Positions 24,761-36,530 of a stretch of DNA of 64,000 bases are shown one piece after another. Numbering within the stretch: position 1 is the first letter of the stretch; each line of letters opens with the position of its first letter. The stretch spans positions 12,462,697 through 12,526,696 of the forward strand of contig CM055111.1 of assembly GCA_029204225.1 (NCBI GenBank), read 5' to 3'. The stretch is from Diphasiastrum complanatum. Taxonomy: Eukaryota > Streptophyta > Lycopodiopsida > Lycopodiales > Lycopodiaceae. A program made the translations under genes and the position numbers. The notes under the pieces were generated by a model. That model made no database searches and was not told where the DNA came from. It saw nothing but the letters and a program-made list of their open reading frames with translations.

Positions 24761-25196
24761 GACATGCAATCATGAAGGATCATAGAAACTTGACATACAA
24801 TAATGATGGATCTTAGATTCTTGACATGCAATCATGATGGATCTTAGATACTTGACATGCAATCATGCTGGATCATAGATTCTTGACATGCAATAGTCTC
24901 AACTGACATGCATGGACATTAAGCAATGGAGGGCATGACATGCAAGAGTCTAAACTGACATGCATGGTCATTAGGCAAAGAAAGGCATGACATGCAAGAG
25001 GCTAAACTGACATGCATGGTCATTAGGCAAAGAAAGGCATGACATGCAAAAGTCTAAACTGACATGCATGGTCATTAAGCAATGGATGGCATGACTGGCA
25101 AGAGTCTAAATTGACATGCATGGTCATTAAGAAATGAATGACATGACATGCAAGAGTCTAAACTGACATGCATGGTCATAGGATATGGTTTCTTAT
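24761..25196. repeat. Compound minisatellite, 31-bp then 52-bp units
   Basis: The word GACATGCAA or a close variant recurs at 24761, 24792, 24823, 24854 and 24885 (spacing 31). It then recurs at 24937, 24989, 25041, 25093 and 25145 (spacing 52). That gives four 31-bp units followed by six 52-bp units. The long unit contains a second GACATGCATGGTCATTA word, so it looks like a short unit extended by an internal duplication. It ends about 57 bp before an LTR-A. Confidence 0.93.
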
Positions 25197-25253
25197 GACA
25201 TGCAAATGCTTCTAAACAACCATTCATACATATGCACATCAAATTCATGAACG

Positions 25254-25900
25254 TGTAAAAGATTCAACTAGTTTTCTCACATTTTGCTATATTTTCATAT
25301 TTGGCATATTGAGGCCAAAACTTGTTGTAGACTTAGAGGTTGACATTTCAAAGTTCATTAGTCTTAATTTCATTTGAATAAACACTTTTTGAAAGTGTGG
25401 AAAAGTTAGAATGCGAGTTTGAGTAGATTCAATTTGAATAGTTGGGTACATTGAATCTAGACCCAAAATTAGTAGGGTTAGCATTTTGGTGGGAAAGCCA
25501 AGTGGCCAAATAGGGTTTGGACCTGTTATAAAAGGATGTAACTCATGGAGAGAGCGATCTTCTCTCTTCTCTATCTCATTTCATGCTTATACATGGTTCT
25601 CTTGGGTTCTACTATCCATTGGTGCACTATCTTGGTGATTGTTTGTGATTCTATGTGTAGAATGATCTATATTTGTTAATTTTGGATCCACACGTGTGAA
25701 ATACAATAGCTTGCTGGTTTTTTACGAACATCAATTTCATTCAAGTTTGATCAAGTTCTATTGGCGTTTGCATCTCAATTTGTGTGTAGATGCTGATTTT
25801 TCTACATTGGTGAGATTGGTAGTGTATTTCTCTTTCTAACCAAAGATCATTCAAGTAGATTGGATCTTAAGGATTTGAATCTTTAACATGGTATCAGAGC
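25254..25900 (+). mobile_element. LTR-A 5' LTR and primer site of element A4
   Basis: Complete LTR of 635 bp from TGTAAAAGATTC to TTTAACA (25888), followed by TGGTATCAGAGC at 25889-25900. A TATAAAAGG box lies near 25538, a likely promoter element. A palindromic CACACGTGTG word occurs near 25692. The five bases before it are GAACG; the matching 3' side is lost. Confidence 0.9.
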
Positions 25901-26478
25901 TTTTGTTTCAGGTTATGAAGGAGGAAATCAGATCTATCAATGATTTGGTGAAGATATCAAGTCTAGAGCATGCTAGAGAGGATTCTACACCAAAATCGGA
26001 CTTTTTGCTTTTGTAGATTGGATCTTTTGTAGATCAAAACTCTAAATAGGTCAATATACTTGTTCAATTCTGAGTTTTCACATACTATATTTCGCCGATT
26101 TTTGGATCATTGGTTCAGCCGAAGTGGTGGCTTATAGATTGCATATCAAATTTTCAGCATTTGCATGTAGATTTGGAATAGTCAATTTTTTGTGATTTTG
26201 TCAAAACTCTAATTTTGATTGGATCTCTAGAAAGTGAGGTTGTTAGACTTCATTTGAGTGTGTTTCAATCTTAGGAAGTGGCAAAAGTCATTAGATTGAG
26301 GATAGATCATAGGCAAGATTCCATGATTCTACGTGTTGATTTGCTTGGATAAGTGCTAGAAGAGAATTTGTAAGATAGTTTCAAATCTTGGTGATTTCTT
26401 TTGAAAGCATTTGTTGTTGTTCAAAGGAGTGCTTTGTGCATTGAAGTAGGTTGAAAGAGAAAATCAGGTCATTGCTAC

Positions 26479-27530
26479 ATGGCAACCTCAATTGGAGTCA
26501 TGTTGGAAGCCAATGATAGGCTTACCTCAAGTAGCTATTCATTGTGGAAAGTGAGGATGGAGTCACTTCTTGAGATGAATGATGTCTTGGATATTGTTGT
26601 AGGTTTGGAGGAGAGACCAGCAACACAACAAGATCAATTGAGGTATGATAAAGATGAATGTTACCAATGAACTTCTCAAGGAAGTTGGTAAGTGCACATC
26701 ATCTTTGGAAGCTTGGAATTCATTGAAGAAGCTTTATGAATCCAAGTCTACTTCTAGAGTGTTGACTCTAAGAAGGCAAATCTTTTCTTGTTTGCAAAAG
26801 AATGAAGAAAGTCCAAGTACTTTTGTTTTGAGAATGAAAGCATTGAATGATGAGTTAGCTTGCATAGATGAAAGCATTAAGGAAGGAGAGCTTATTCAAG
26901 TGATTCTTAATGCCTTGTTGGATGCTCATGCTAACATTGTTCAAAGTATTGCTATTCAAAAGACTTTGCCAAGTTTGATGTATCTTCAAGAGATCTTGAT
27001 CAATGATGAATATAGGCTTCAAGCAAGAGGTGGATCTACATCGACACTTCAAGAGGATGCTATGTTCACAAAGGGCAAATTCAAGGGCAAAACCAAAAGT
27101 AAGTGGTCTAAAGGGCAAGATAAAGTGGATGTTTTTTCAAGTGGCAAAAAGAAGGATAGATCAAAGCTCAAGTGCTTCTATTGTGGCATCAAAGGACATT
27201 TTGCAAGTGAGTGCTACAAGAAGAAGAGAGATCAAGGAGACAGGCAAGGTAATCTTACTCTTGATGAGGATGGTTTGGATGTTCAAGATGCAAATGATGA
27301 TGCTTTTGTGATGTCTATTCTTGCTAATGATGGAGATCTAGATCCTTGGTGGATTGATAGTGGAGCAAGTTCACACACGACCTTTCACAAAGAGTACTTC
27401 ACTTCTTTGTTGGCATATGGAGATGACAAGAGGGTGATCTACACGACCAATGATGGTGAGTGTGCAATCAAAGGGATTGGCACAATTCCTATTTCTCTCT
27501 CTACAAATAGGAATGTTCGATACTATTCCG
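26479..27530 (+). pseudogene. Copia element A4 gag and protease
   Basis: Gag opens at 26479 (MATSIGVMLEANDRL, WKVRMESLLEMND), then a frameshift near 26655 drops the segment seen in A2 as RANKALH. It continues at 26645 with IKMNVTNELLKEVG. The nucleocapsid CCHC knuckle is intact (CFYCGIKGHFASEC near 27172-27213). The protease motif WWIDSGASSHTT lies near 27349-27384, followed by IYTTNDGECAIKGIGTIP. After NRNVRYYSECL the reading frame leaves copia sequence. The leader 25901-26478 is non-coding. Close relative of A2. Confidence 0.88.
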
Positions 27531-27850
27531 AATGCTTGGTAAGTTGGTTAATCATGCCCTCGGGCCATCTAAATAAACCTACGAAGACCAATCCAAAGAG
27601 AAGGTGGTGCAATCCCAATGAAGTCATGGAGGAAGGTTTTGACGCTATTCGATATTTGAAGATTCGAGACAAGACTGCCAAAGATAGGAGGGTCCTAAAC
27701 AAGATGTTTTTACATCAATTCTTAGAGGGTGTAGATCCTACTTTTATAGATGGTCTCGATACCAAGTTTATGCATACTTTTGGGAAAGAAATTATAGATT
27801 TGAGGACAGATGTATGCAAGAGAGCCTTGGATATTGTTGCTGAGAACTAG
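27531..27850 (+). CDS. Unfamiliar C-terminal ORF fused to copia protease
   Basis: About 105 codons continue in the same frame as A4 protease but do not look like copia pol. The segment is basic then mixed (KPTKTNPKRRWCNPNEVMEE, KIRDKTAKDRRVLNKMF, FGKEIIDLRTDVCKRAL) and ends at a stop at 27848-27850. No known domain is recognised. The sequence change is abrupt near 27530. Candidates are a captured host exon or part of another mobile element inserted into element C. Confidence 0.4.
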
Positions 27851-28022
27851 ACTCCCTTCCCACACACAATGGAGTGTACTGAGCCTACATAGATCCTTGT
27901 AAGAAGAGTTTTGCTGGGTCCATTATGTGGGGACCACATCCCCAGTGGAAGCTGCCAAGTCCATGAAATTCAAGACTGTCGGATTCTACAACTAAAGAAC
28001 AACAGCAAGGGGCAGTCGAATC
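27851..28022 (+). pseudogene. Element C gag-protease linker, left of insertion B
   Basis: The last part reads NNSKGQSN in frame. Directly across element B the frame resumes as QVANAAAEAPQPIQ (30838 onward), so both belong to element C. A decayed zinc-knuckle-like CGDHIPSGSC lies at about 27930. The exact point where element C resumes after the earlier insertions is not visible. 28018-28022 (GAATC) is the left target duplication of B. Confidence 0.75.
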
Positions 28023-30835
28023 AGTTAGAATTAAAGTAGAATCATTGTGCTACTGTACTATGGGTCCTATCAGTGGATAAGGATCAGTTGGCCTCGCCAC
28101 GAGGCAAGTCGACGGGACACGTGTCCCGCCAACGGCAACCTGGGCATGGGTTGCCTGAGTGAACAACTATATGTACAGTGTAGTTTCATTTTGAGAAATA
28201 CAGTTGCTATGTGAGCTTGTTGTGGAGAGTGTTTTCTGTCTGTGTTACTATGTAGCATGATCTGTGTTCCTGTGCAAAGCAAATTCTAAGTTGGTATCAG
28301 AGACGTACAGGGAGTGTACATAGTACAACATCATCGTTGAAAAAATCAGATGCATTTGCAACTTCAAGAGCTTCAAAGCATTGGTCGAAAATCAGACCAG
28401 TAGGAAGATCAAAGTCCTAAGATCAGATAGTGGAGGTGAGTACAAGATCTTTGTGATCAATGTGGGATTAAAAGACAATTACGCAAGCTCATACTCCTAC
28501 TCTCAATGGTGTAGTTGAGCGCAAGAATCGTACGATTGTGGAAAGTGCCAGATCTATGCTAGCTGAGATGAAACTACCAAAAGATTTTTGGTTAGAAGCA
28601 TGCAGCACGGCAGTCTATCTTCAAAATAGAAGTCCTACCATTGCCATACCAAAGATGACACCTGAGGAAGCATTCACGAAGAAGAAGCCAAAGGTGAACC
28701 ACTTGCGAATCTTTGGATGTAAGGCCTTTGTACACGTTCCTAAGGAAGAGAGACGTAAACTTGATGTAAAAGCTATCAAGTGCATATTCCTAGGATATGA
28801 TGATCGTGTGAAGGGCTATAGATTTTTTGATCTAGTGGAAAACAAAATCCATGTAAGTCGTGATGTTATCTTTGATGAATCCAAGATGTATGAAGACGAG
28901 GATGCTGAGAAGATAGATACATGAAAGGTATGAAGCAAATTATGCTCTCTTATCTAGCATTATTCAAAGCAAAGAACCTTTGACTTATGATGAAGCAAAG
29001 GATGATGACATTTGGGTCAAGGCCATGAAAGAGGAGATGGAGTCAATTGCTAAACATAGCACATGGGACTTAGTAGAACCACCAGTTGGTAGGAAGCCCA
29101 TTGGTTGCAAATGGGTATATAGGACTAAGTACCATGCAGATGGAAGTATAGCAAAGCACAAGGCAAGATTGGTGATCAAAGGGTATGCACAAAGTAAAGG
29201 CATCGACTATGAGGAGACCTTTGCGCCCGTTTGTAAGTGGAATACTCTACGTCTACTTGTTGCTTTAGCTTTACATTTTGGTTGGCCTTTGCATCAGATG
29301 GATGTGAAATCCGCTTTTCTAAATGGTGAGCTAGAAGAAAAAGTGTTCACGGATCAACCTGAACGCTAGGTAGTGAAGGGACAGGAAAATAAAGTATGTC
29401 GCTTGAAGAAAGCGCTTTATGGTCTTAAACAGGCACCACGTGCATGGTATAGCAGGATTGATGCCTACTTTCATTCAAAGGGGATGGTGAGAACACATTC
29501 TGATCCAAATCTATATGTCTTCTACTTTGATGGTATGGTTGCTTTGATTGCTCTTTATGTTGATGACTTGATTATTACGGAAAATAATCAAGAGATGATA
29601 GACATGATCAAGAAAGACCTCATGGAACAATTCGAGATGACAGATCTCAGCCTGATGCATTATTGCCTTGGAGTAGAGGTGTGGCAAAAAGGACACGAAG
29701 TGGGTTCAACACAGGTGAAGTATGTCAAAGAGTTGCTGCACAGGTTTAGGTTTCAGGATTGCAAACCAGTAAATACTCCTATTGAACCAAGTAAAAAGCT
29801 TTCTAAGCTTGATGAGTCACAGTCATTTGATGCTACATTGTATAGATAGTTAGTAGGGAGCTTGATTTACCTTACCACGACTAGACTAGATATATGCTAT
29901 GATGTTGGCATTGTAAGTTAGTTTATGGCAGCACCCCACAGAAACGCATTGGAAGGCAGCTAAACCCATTTTGCGTTATGTGAAAGGCACTTCAGAGTAT
30001 GGCTTGATTTATAGGAAGCATGATGGTTTACCTGAGTTGTGTGGCTATGTGGATGCGGATTGGGGAGGTGACTATGATGATCGTAGATCCACCACAAGGT
30101 ATGTATTCCAATTTTGTGGTAGTTGCTTTTCCTGGTCTAGTAAGAAGCAAAGTACAATTGCTCTTTCCACCACAGAAGCAGAGTATAAGGCAATGTGTAG
30201 TGCAGCATAGGAAGCTATATGGTTGAGACAAATTTTGGAAGAAATTGGCATGAAGCAGAAAAATCCCACGACTTTACATAGTGACAATCAGAGTGGCATT
30301 CAGCTAGCAAAGAGTCCAGTGTTCCGTGCGAGAACTAAACACATTGAGATTTAGTATCACTTTATACGTGAGAGGCTGCTGAGTCGTGAAATTCATGTTG
30401 TTCATTGTAGCACAGATGAACAAGTAGCTGATATTTTCACTAAGCCACTTGTTACAGAAAAATTTGATAAGTTTAGATCAAAGCTTTCTGTACTTAAAGT
30501 TTGTGGACTTTAAAGCTATGTATATGACTGTATAAAAAGTAGACTCTACTTCAAGGGAGAGAGTTACAATTAAAGTAGAATCACTATGCTACTGTACTGT
30601 GGGTCCTATCAGTGGATAAAGATCAGTTGGCCTCGCCACGAGGCAAGTCGACGGGACACGCATCTCACCAACGGCAACCTAGGTCATGCATGGGTTTCCT
30701 GAGTGAACAACTATATGTACAGTGTAATTTCATTTTGAAAAATATAGTTGCTATGTGAGCTTGTTGTGGATAGTGTTTTCTATCTGTGTTACTGTGTAGC
30801 ATGATCTGTGTTCCTGTGCAAAGCAAACTCTAAGT
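28023..30835 (+). mobile_element. Element B: short complete copia derivative
   Basis: 2,813 bp with LTRs at 28023-28291 and 30562-30835, starting AGTTA and ending CTAAGT rather than the usual TG..CA. A primer-like TGGTATCAGAG follows the 5' LTR, and a purine tract (CAAGGGAGAG) precedes the 3' LTR. The 5-bp duplication GAATC flanks it (28018-28022 and 30836-30840). By eye the LTRs differ at about 18 positions, mostly transitions, plus one short indel. Gag, protease and the first half of integrase are missing. Confidence 0.93.
28363..30513 (+). pseudogene. Element B partial integrase, RT and RNase H
   Basis: Starts in mid-integrase (LRSDSGGEY, then VVERKNRTIVESARSMLAEM; frame 28538-28924). RT follows at 28980-29849: [74 protein letters not shown], the catalytic ALYVDDLI, and LGVEVWQKGHE. 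RNase H follows after a frameshift near 29950 (YVDADWGGDYDDRRSTTR, CFSWSSKKQSTIALSTTEAEYKAM, HIEI, VADIFTKPL). Nearly all premature stops are TAG where relatives have Gln (for example LYR-stop-LVGS and HIEI-stop-YHF). Inactive, but RT is legible throughout. Confidence 0.9.
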
Positions 30836-30840
30836 GAATC

Positions 30841-33502
30841 AAGTGGCAAATGCAGCTGCAGAAGCTCCACAACCTATTCAAAAAGCAGATCATGATGCCT
30901 TCATGACCAACCATCAAGGAGCATTTGGCGACAGTTCTTGGTTCCTGGATTCCAGAGCCACTCAGCACATGACTAGCCTCATTGGCTGTTTGGAGTCCTA
31001 TACACCTTAAAGTATCTAGAAATTTATTCACCTTGGCAACAATAGCACACAAGCTATTAAAGAAGGATTATGGTGTATTTTATAAAGAGGAAATCAGAAG
31101 CCTTCAACTACTTTAGAATCTTCAAGGAGCGTGCAGAGAAGGAGACTGGAAGGACAATCAAGGCTCTCAAGTCAGACAATGGTGGAGAATATATCTCTAT
31201 CGAGTTTAAGGAGTACTGCCAAAGCCAAGGCATTGAGCAGCAATTCATCACTCCATATAGTCCTCAGTCTAATGGCTTTGCCGAGAGGAAGAACCATACC
31301 CTGGTTGAATCTGCCAAATGTATGCTAGTGCATGCATCGTTGCCCAAAAGATTCTGGGCTGAAGCTGTCTCCACTGCAGCTTACGTCCAGAACAGATGTT
31401 TGACTAAGGCCCTCTCAGACAAGACACACCACGAGGTGTGGACAAGCTCTAAGCCTTCTTTGAAGAACCTAAGAGTGTTTGGGTGCATTGCCTATGCGCA
31501 GATGCCAAAAGACACGAGGAAGAAATTGGACTTCCAAGGTCCCAAGACCATCTTGATCCAATATACTTCATCTGATAATACATGTAAGTTGTATGATCCT
31601 GATACCCAGCAAATCTTGTATAGCCAAGATACAGTCTTTATCAAGGATCAGTTCGTCAACCTCAAAGGCAAGGATATTGCTCCAGGAGAACCTTCATCAC
31701 CTGCCATTGACACGACAGTCCGAGCTTCTAGCTCAGGCGTGTCTATTGTCGACCCACTTTGTGACAGCGAATCAGATGAAGATGTTGCTACTACCCAGCA
31801 ACAAGTCCCAAGAGTGGTTCATCAATCAAATCCTCCCAGAAAATCAAGCCGAGTGCGCACACAGCCCACAAGGTATATGCTCCTGAGTCTGCCTGTCTCT
31901 TGATACAAGAACCGACGACAGTCGAAGAGGCACTCAGCCAACCAGACTTTGATCTCTGGAGAGAAGCTATGGACAGGGAGTATTCCTCTCTGATCAAGAA
32001 CTAGACATGGTCATTAGGCGAAGCTCCTAGTGGCCGCAATATCATTGATTGCAAATGGATCTTTAAAAACAAATACAATGCCAACAGAGCAATTGATCGA
32101 AGGAAGGCAAGACTGGTAGCACGAGGATTCGCTCAAATCCCGAACGTCGACTACAGCAAGACTTTCAGTCCAGTAGTCAAACATTTGTTGATCCGAATGC
32201 TCTTGTCTTATGCTGCAGCTGCCGACCTTGAAGTACATCAACTTGATGTACAAACAGCTTATCTGAATGGAGTTACACAAGAAGACATCTACATGATCCA
32301 ACCCAAAGGATACATTTGGAAGGTATGAAGAATCATGTCTGTAAACTCCACAAAGCACTGTACAGTTTGAAACAATCTGCCAGAGCTTAGTTTCAAAGGA
32401 TCAACACATTCCTCATTGAACAAGGATTTAAACCAAGCACTATTGATTGGAATGTCTATTCCAAGTCAGTGCAACAATCCTTCATTATCATCATCTTATA
32501 TGTGGATGATATGTTGCTCTTCAGCAACAATACCAATATGGTCAAGGATTTGAAGCAAATGTTGTTTTCAGAGTTCGACATGACTGATCTGGCGAAGCTC
32601 ACTTCTGTCTGGGCATTCAAATCCACAAAGACAGAGCGAAACGATTGATTTACATCACTCAACAAAGGTATATTCACAATGTGCTTAACAGATACAATCT
32701 AATGAATTGTAAATTAGCTCACTCACCAATGGATCCAGGCCTGCACTTGTCAAAGGACCAATGTCCCCGACCAAGCAGGAAGAGGAGCAGATGAGAGAGT
32801 ATCCATATCGATCGATACTTGGATCTCTCATGTACGCAATGGTCTGTACAAGACCATATATCTCTTTTGCAGTAAGCTCACTCAGCCAATATATGGCTAA
32901 TCCTAGTATTACCCATTGGAAGGCTCTCATAAGAGTCATGAGATATATTTGAGCTACCATGGACCAGTGCATCTGCTATGGAGATGTCAGCAACGACAAT
33001 CTTCATCAGCTCAGTGGTCATTCTGATGCAAGCTGGGGAGAAAATGTAGACAATAGTAAGTCCACATTTGGATTTACATTCTTCTTCAACGGCGGTCCTA
33101 TCTCATGGAACAGTCGTAAGAAAACCTCTATCGCACTTTCTTCTACAGAAGCAAAATACATTGCCGTTTCTCAATCTATTAAGGAAGCGCTTTGGTTGAG
33201 AAATTTATTGTCAAACGTTAATCTGTATCAGTACAACCCTACAATTTTATTCTATGATAATCAGAGTGCTATCGCCTTATCGGCCAACCCTAGATTTCAC
33301 TCTAGGAGTAAGCACATTGAAATCAGATATCACTACATTAGGGGTAAGGTTCTCAACAAAGAGGTGAGCTTAACATACTGTAGAACGTAGGACATGGTTG
33401 CAGATATTCTCACAAAAGCATTAAGTGTTAATGCACATACCAAATTTTGTGCATTGCTCAGTCTGAAGATCAAGACATTCACAGATCCAGATTAAGGAGA
33501 GG
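30841..33502 (+). pseudogene. Element C pol and polypurine tract
   Basis: Protease motif SSWFLDSRATQHMT (Gly of DSG replaced by Arg) at about 30936. A deletion then joins it to mid-integrase at about 31068. Frame 31070-31903 carries LKSDNGGEY and NGFAERKNHTLVESAKC (second and third catalytic residues), then KLDFQGPKTILI and a Ser/Pro-rich linker. RT runs 31910-32760 in several frames (WREAMDREYSSLI, CKWIFKNKYNANRAID, QLDVQTAYLNG, and a YVDD-type box in a shifted frame near 32500). RNase H is 32959-33390 (SDASWGENVDNSKSTFG, LSSTEAKYIAV, NQSAIALSANPRFH, HIEIRYHYIRGKV). ATTAAGGAGAGG (33491-33502) is the polypurine tract. Confidence 0.9.
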
Positions 33503-34682
33503 TGTTGGATTTATTTCCTCTACTCTCCTAAATTCCATTGTAATCTGCCTCCATTCATACTGCATCTTTACTCACATTGTCGCGTAGTCTGCATATTTAC
33601 ATGTAAATTCTCACAGGTGAAGAAAAGGCGAAATAATCGCGACACTGTGTTTTTACACGTGTTTTGGTGACAGGCGAAAAAGATGACATCGTCTTACAAA
33701 ATGCCGAAGGTGCCCCGGAAAACAAAGGCACCCTATAAATCGAATCCCATGGCATTTCGTCACAGTGATGCATTTTTCACATGTTCACCAACTATCATTT
33801 CAACGAAGGCTGACGTCGCACCCTTTTCATGCTCACCCATGCATCTGCGCTAACAGACTTGACAACGACTACAGCCACCCATAATCTTTTATAGACAACA
33901 CATCCACTTTGCACCTTCTTCATTTTCACACCTATAGTATTGTGTATATATACTGAATACCATTTGCATATCAAATGTTGATGATTGAGAGATTGTTAAT
34001 CAAGAGATTGAAAATCGAGTGTGTGTAGATTTAGCATCAGAAGTTTTATCAAAGATAGACAAAGTAGATGCCTTGTGCACTGATTCTTTATTGTCGGTAA
34101 CAGGTTTCATTCCTTTATAAACTGAATTAGCTTTGTAGAGCATGCGGTTTCATCCGCTATTGTCTTGTGCTCTACCACACTATTGACATGTATATTTGAT
34201 ATACTTAATCTGATAACAGCTCTTTGTTCTGCGTTCAGATCTGTGTCAATATTGTTATGCTTATTCTTCATTCTGTCTGACTTCCTAGTTGCTCAATTTG
34301 ATAATCTGGTTTTAGACGACTAATATTTAGTCTTGCCTTTCGTGAATCATTCGCGACTGCTTATCAGTCAAGCTCAGTCTTTCTCTTTGCGAATCATTCA
34401 CGGCATATAATTTGTCTAGCTGATCAAGACAAATTATGCTTATGGTGTCCAACTAACGTTTGGCTACATAATCAGAACGGTCGTGATTTCTATCACTAAC
34501 GTCCTGTTCGTTTTGATAGGCGTAGTCATGCTTAGGGAAAGAGTCTTATAGCTCATTATGCTGTGCATGAACACTTTTCATTCGAGTTTCGCTTCTCGTT
34601 CGTGTTCGTTCTCTTTTTGAGATATTTTCGTTTCTCACACACAATTTATTCTCTCTTTCCTCTCCCATTTTCTTTTCCAACA
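33503..34682 (+). repeat. 3' LTR of element C
   Basis: 1180 bp, colinear with the 5' LTR at 12523-13699 and differing by scattered substitutions. It is followed by the target duplication CATGT (34683-34687). Confidence 0.93.
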
Positions 34683-34689
34683 CATGTCT

Positions 34690-35513
34690 AAGCGCACACA
34701 TTCATTCTTAAACAAATGACACATTGAGATGAGAATCACACTCATGTTTAGTAGAGTCCACCATGCCTTCCCCCAAAATAAAAATATCATTATGAAATGA
34801 TCACTCATATTTCTGAAAAAGCTCGCTTGACCAAGCTCACTCGAGGCCCATCCCCGATTTGAGTTAGGGATATGTCGAATAATCGACAATGGATGAACCC
34901 TTTTTCTGGGCAAGCTAGATGTTGGGCTCTCGAGGAGTGGACACACAAGTCGTCGATAAAGTTTTCAATAGAAAATCCTTGAAGGCATAACTCATCATTC
35001 ACTGGAAAGTGTTGGGAGTGTTGTATGGTCCACATGGCATCACTCTATATGCATATGTCTCCACATGCAGTTTTGTGCTGATCTTCTGGGGCTATCTGCA
35101 TCTGGTTATAGCCACTAAATCCATCTAGGAAATGATAGGCTTATGCCCCGGCTATTCTCTCTAACACATTTTTCATGAATGGTAAGAGAAAATGGTCCTT
35201 GTTGGTTATAGAGTTCAGCTTCTTGTAGTCCACATAGATTCTAAGTTTTGCGTTTTTCTTAGGTGCTACCACGATAGGTGATACCTAGTCAGTGTGTTCC
35301 ATCTTGTAGATTAAGCTTTTTCAATTCTTCTTGAATTAGTTGGGTGTAATTAGACCTGTAAGGCCTACTAATAGCGGGTTTCACTCCATCAACCAGTGGA
35401 ATGGTCTGAACCACACCATTTAGTGATATGCCTTTTAGCTCAGTATAATTCCAAGCAAGACAGTCGTGATATTTTCGAAGAAGGGCTTGGCTTCTCCAAC
35501 AGATACCATACAA
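34690..35513 (-). pseudogene. Gypsy RT (element G3)
   Basis: Reading from 35513 down: LLRKYHDCLAWNYTELKGI, QTIPLVDGVKPAISRPYRSNY and QEELKKLNL, then in another frame VAPKKNAKLRIYVDYKKLN, DHFLLPFMKNVLERIAG, and HFLDGFSGYNQMQIAPEDQHKTA (the region with the first RT Asp). The catalytic box is FIDDLCVHS near 34920. Several stops and frameshifts. The rest of pol (RNase H, integrase) is not present; non-coding sequence and then element C begin at about 34690. RT copies the element RNA to DNA; this copy is dead. Confidence 0.88.
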
Positions 35514-36530
35514 CTTTCCTCTCCCTTCTCAACTAGATCTATCTCTTTCGTGCATGTTGGGCCTTCGTAAACGTTCGCTCCTTGGGAGGTGTCTTCTACA
35601 TGTTCTCTCTTAGCTTTGGGCATGACCACTACCACGTCATACATCTCGTAATCCTTGACAATAGTAGCACGTCATGCATAGCTTTGGTTCTTCTACAACG
35701 TCTTGGTGGATTTTATCGTGTAATTCCTAGTTGGTCATCAACTCAGTCTTGATCCCTTGATTATCACTCTTGGCCTTCCACTCAGTAGTTTTAGCCTTAT
35801 ACAGGGGTTTACGTTCTCTGAGCGGGCTGATGGTTGGTTGATTGTCAATTCTCATCCTTTTCAAAGCTCAGTCAAGTTCTTGATGCCCTTAGATGGTTTC
35901 ATACTCCAGATGGGGAATCCGAAGTATTCTGCTCTTTTCCCTTGGCAAGTGTTGGTGACTCTGATCATGGATTAGTTGTCAGATCTTTCACTATCTTTAC
36001 GCTATTGTCCCATAACAAGACTTCTAGCTTGTAGAGAGCTTCATCCTCAGTTTGGTCCCAATCTATGCATTCTCGCAAGAGATCGTTAACGGTTATTAAA
36101 ATGCTAGTCATGGATCCATCGATTGCTATATCCATTCGGCCTACTACAACATTGCCTTGTGGGGTTATGTTGTTTCTATGAGATCTTCGGTCACTAGTGG
36201 CTTTTGTGTGTCCAGTACTTTGGAATTTTTGCGTGGGCTTGCAATGATCAGGATCTACATAATGAAGGAAATCTTCATCCTCATATTCCCGACCTTCTTC
36301 CAGGGTGAACACCTAAAGAACTTCTATCTCTTTCTCCTGTACACTCCTTGCAATGGTTCTTGGGGTATAGCCTCTAGGCTCATCATTAAAAGTGATATAG
36401 AGTCTTGATGGCCTTCACTAGATTTCTTCGCTGGTTGTGCTAATTGCTTGATCGAAATATCATCTTCATCCGAGAATGTATCTATGGTCAACCTTTGCTT
36501 TGGCAATTGCTCAATAGATGACACATCAAA
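35514..36530 (-). pseudogene. Gypsy protease-RT linker (element G3)
   Basis: Frames 35644-35435, 36312-35965 and 36524-36324 on one strand carry the acidic linker typical of this gypsy lineage (FTLEEGREYEDEDFLHYVDPDH, TVNDLLRECIDWDQTEDEALYKLEVLLWDN). Similar linker sequence occurs in the plus-strand fragment at 20607-21329. No catalytic domain is expected here. Frameshifts separate the three frames. Confidence 0.7.

Larger units (their letters stand above)
12523..34682 (+). mobile_element. Composite Ty1/copia element C with nested insertions
   Basis: The outer element spans 22.2 kb. Its two LTRs (12523-13699 and 33503-34682) start TGTTGGATTTATTTCC and end CCAACA, and are flanked by the same five bases CATGT (12518-12522 and 34683-34687). 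This target duplication shows they entered together as one element. Its own parts are the primer site (13700-13711), gag (13855-14331), a short gag-protease linker (within 27851-28022), and pol plus the polypurine tract (30841-33502). The material between 14332 and about 27850, and element B at 28023-30835, came in later. Confidence 0.9.

Noticed and set aside
24761-25196. CRISPR-like regular spacing
   Set aside because: Units are contiguous tandem repeats of constant length without unique spacers, in a plant nuclear context.
22314-25888. LTR copies at 22314 and 25254 as the two ends of one element
   Set aside because: The second is followed by a primer site and gag, so it is a 5' LTR, and the sequence between them has no LTR-A family coding.
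25254-27850. Element A4 as a complete retrotransposon
   Set aside because: No 3' LTR, RT or RNase H follows; the frame leaves copia sequence at about 27530.
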